A stretch of DNA of 64,000 nt from Flaccisagitta enflata (Eukaryota > Chaetognatha > Sagittoidea > Aphragmophora). The notes beneath the pieces were generated by a model, which worked only from the letters and a program-made list of their open reading frames with translations, did no database searches and was not told the DNA's origin. The DNA lies in assembly GCA_965153355.1 (NCBI GenBank), contig OZ231128.1, positions 24,924,001 to 24,988,000 of the forward strand. Reading direction: 5' to 3'. Position 1 is the first letter of the stretch; each line of letters opens with the position of its first letter. A program made the translations under genes and the position numbers. Below, piece by piece: positions 63,419 through 64,000 of this stretch.

Positions 63419-63936
63419 CAGTAGATCTCGTCTAGACTTGAGATAACGGGGGCAAGCATTGTGAAAAGACAAATGAAGGCAGGGGAGCGATATTTGGATG
63501 CTTAATTCCCCATGATAGCTGGTTGCCATGGAAACACATTACCATGTATTCTCGCTAAAGTATCAATATTTTGAGAGATTTTTTTAAGGAACATTGCTTA
63601 AAATAAAATTTGCCACAACTTTCCCACAGTATGTCGCTCGTTTGGCCGTTGCTAGGGAACGTATCCATGTGTGACAACCCCTAGCAACCGCTAAATGAGT
63701 GACATTCTTACAGAACATACTGTGGGAAAGTTGTAGCAAATTTTATTTTAAGCAATGTTCCCTAAAATATTGATACTTTAGCGAGAATACATGGAAATGT
63801 GTTTCCATTGCAACCAACTATCATGGGCAATAAACCATCCCCTTATTAGTCTATGTTTGAAATATCACTCCCCTGGCTTCATTCGTTTTCCTACAATGCT
63901 TGCCCCCGTGATCTCAAGTCTAGACGAGATCTATTG
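63419..63936. mobile_element. foldback element with CAGTAGATCTCG ends and TA target
   Basis: Near-perfect palindrome of 518 bp; the ends CAGTAGATCTCGTCTAGAC and complement are flanked by TA. Inside, GCAACATAC-like loops and TTGCTAGGG/CCCTAGCAA form the tip. No coding frame. Confidence 0.75.
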
Positions 63937-63954
63937 TATCTTATAAAAAAAGTG

Positions 63955-64000
63955 TAGGTCATCGACCACTTCGGGGCCGCTGACCAAAAAGGGGACTGAC
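63955..64000. mobile_element. family A fragment at the window edge
   Basis: TCGGGGCCGCTGACC and AAAAAGGGGACTGAC resemble family A flanks; cut by the window end. Confidence 0.3.

Larger units (their letters stand above)
62500..63958. mobile_element. 433-bp-family MITE interrupted by two later insertions
   Basis: Reverse-orientation relative of 14731-15163. The pieces CAGCCTGGGTGTTCTTAA (62525), CAGCCTGGGCATTCTCTTA (63349) and TCTTATAAAAAAAGTG then TA (63939) read in order once the family A element and the foldback at 63419-63936 are removed. Confidence 0.65.

Overview
This is a metazoan nuclear window, most likely from a marine invertebrate such as a sponge or cnidarian; the taxon is not proven. 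The evidence is spliced genes with GT-AG introns, a receptor tyrosine phosphatase, a kringle domain, an invertebrate F5/8C-like domain, and extreme loads of microsatellites and short non-autonomous transposable elements. There is no bacterial gene organisation, CRISPR array or recognisable rRNA/tRNA gene. All exon models were read by eye from splice signals, phase agreement and protein motifs, without transcript support.

Layout. 1.6-6.2 kb: a complete six-exon plus-strand gene for an unrecognised 242-residue protein. 8.7-20.2 kb: fifteen minus-strand exons of a receptor-type protein tyrosine phosphatase of the two-domain R5 (PTPRG/PTPRZ/Ptp99A-like) kind; its 5' end lies upstream and was not found. 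20.4-54.6 kb: a gene-poor repeat landscape of foldback elements, MITEs, a hAT-like element, minisatellite elements, a roughly 319-bp satellite array that runs into a 33-base assembly gap (50046-50078), and right after the gap an inverted near-copy of 31.3-36.4 kb. 54.7-60.1 kb: minus-strand genes, namely two four-transmembrane modules in one reading frame separated by one TGA, a kringle domain split over two exons, and a two-exon secreted F5/8C-like protein. 60.1-64 kb: nested transposons.

The most interesting system is a family of short mobile elements, called hairpin-B here. Each copy has a hairpin at one terminus (for example AGTTGCGGACACGCAACT followed by CTATAAGAGGC), a core of GACGGACG-like repeats, a partner arm complementary to the first hairpin near the other terminus, and a second hairpin followed by TTGTTTT. 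The stem sequence differs between copies (GTTGCG, GTCGCG, GTCGCTTGC, GATGCGTCA, GATGCGTCC), yet the arms stay complementary, so pairing rather than sequence is conserved. The inverted near-copy supplies two empty/occupied site pairs, which show that these units are mobile, insert into T (or A) tracts and leave little or no target duplication. A Helentron-associated (HINE/DINE-like) origin is the leading inference.

Other notable structures: two foldback elements of about 620 bp sharing a central motif; a minisatellite element family whose terminal repeats are conserved while the 20-21-bp internal unit changes between copies; a three-level nested insertion at 62.5-63.96 kb; a GC-AG intron; and a degenerate second phosphatase domain in which Asp replaces the catalytic Cys.
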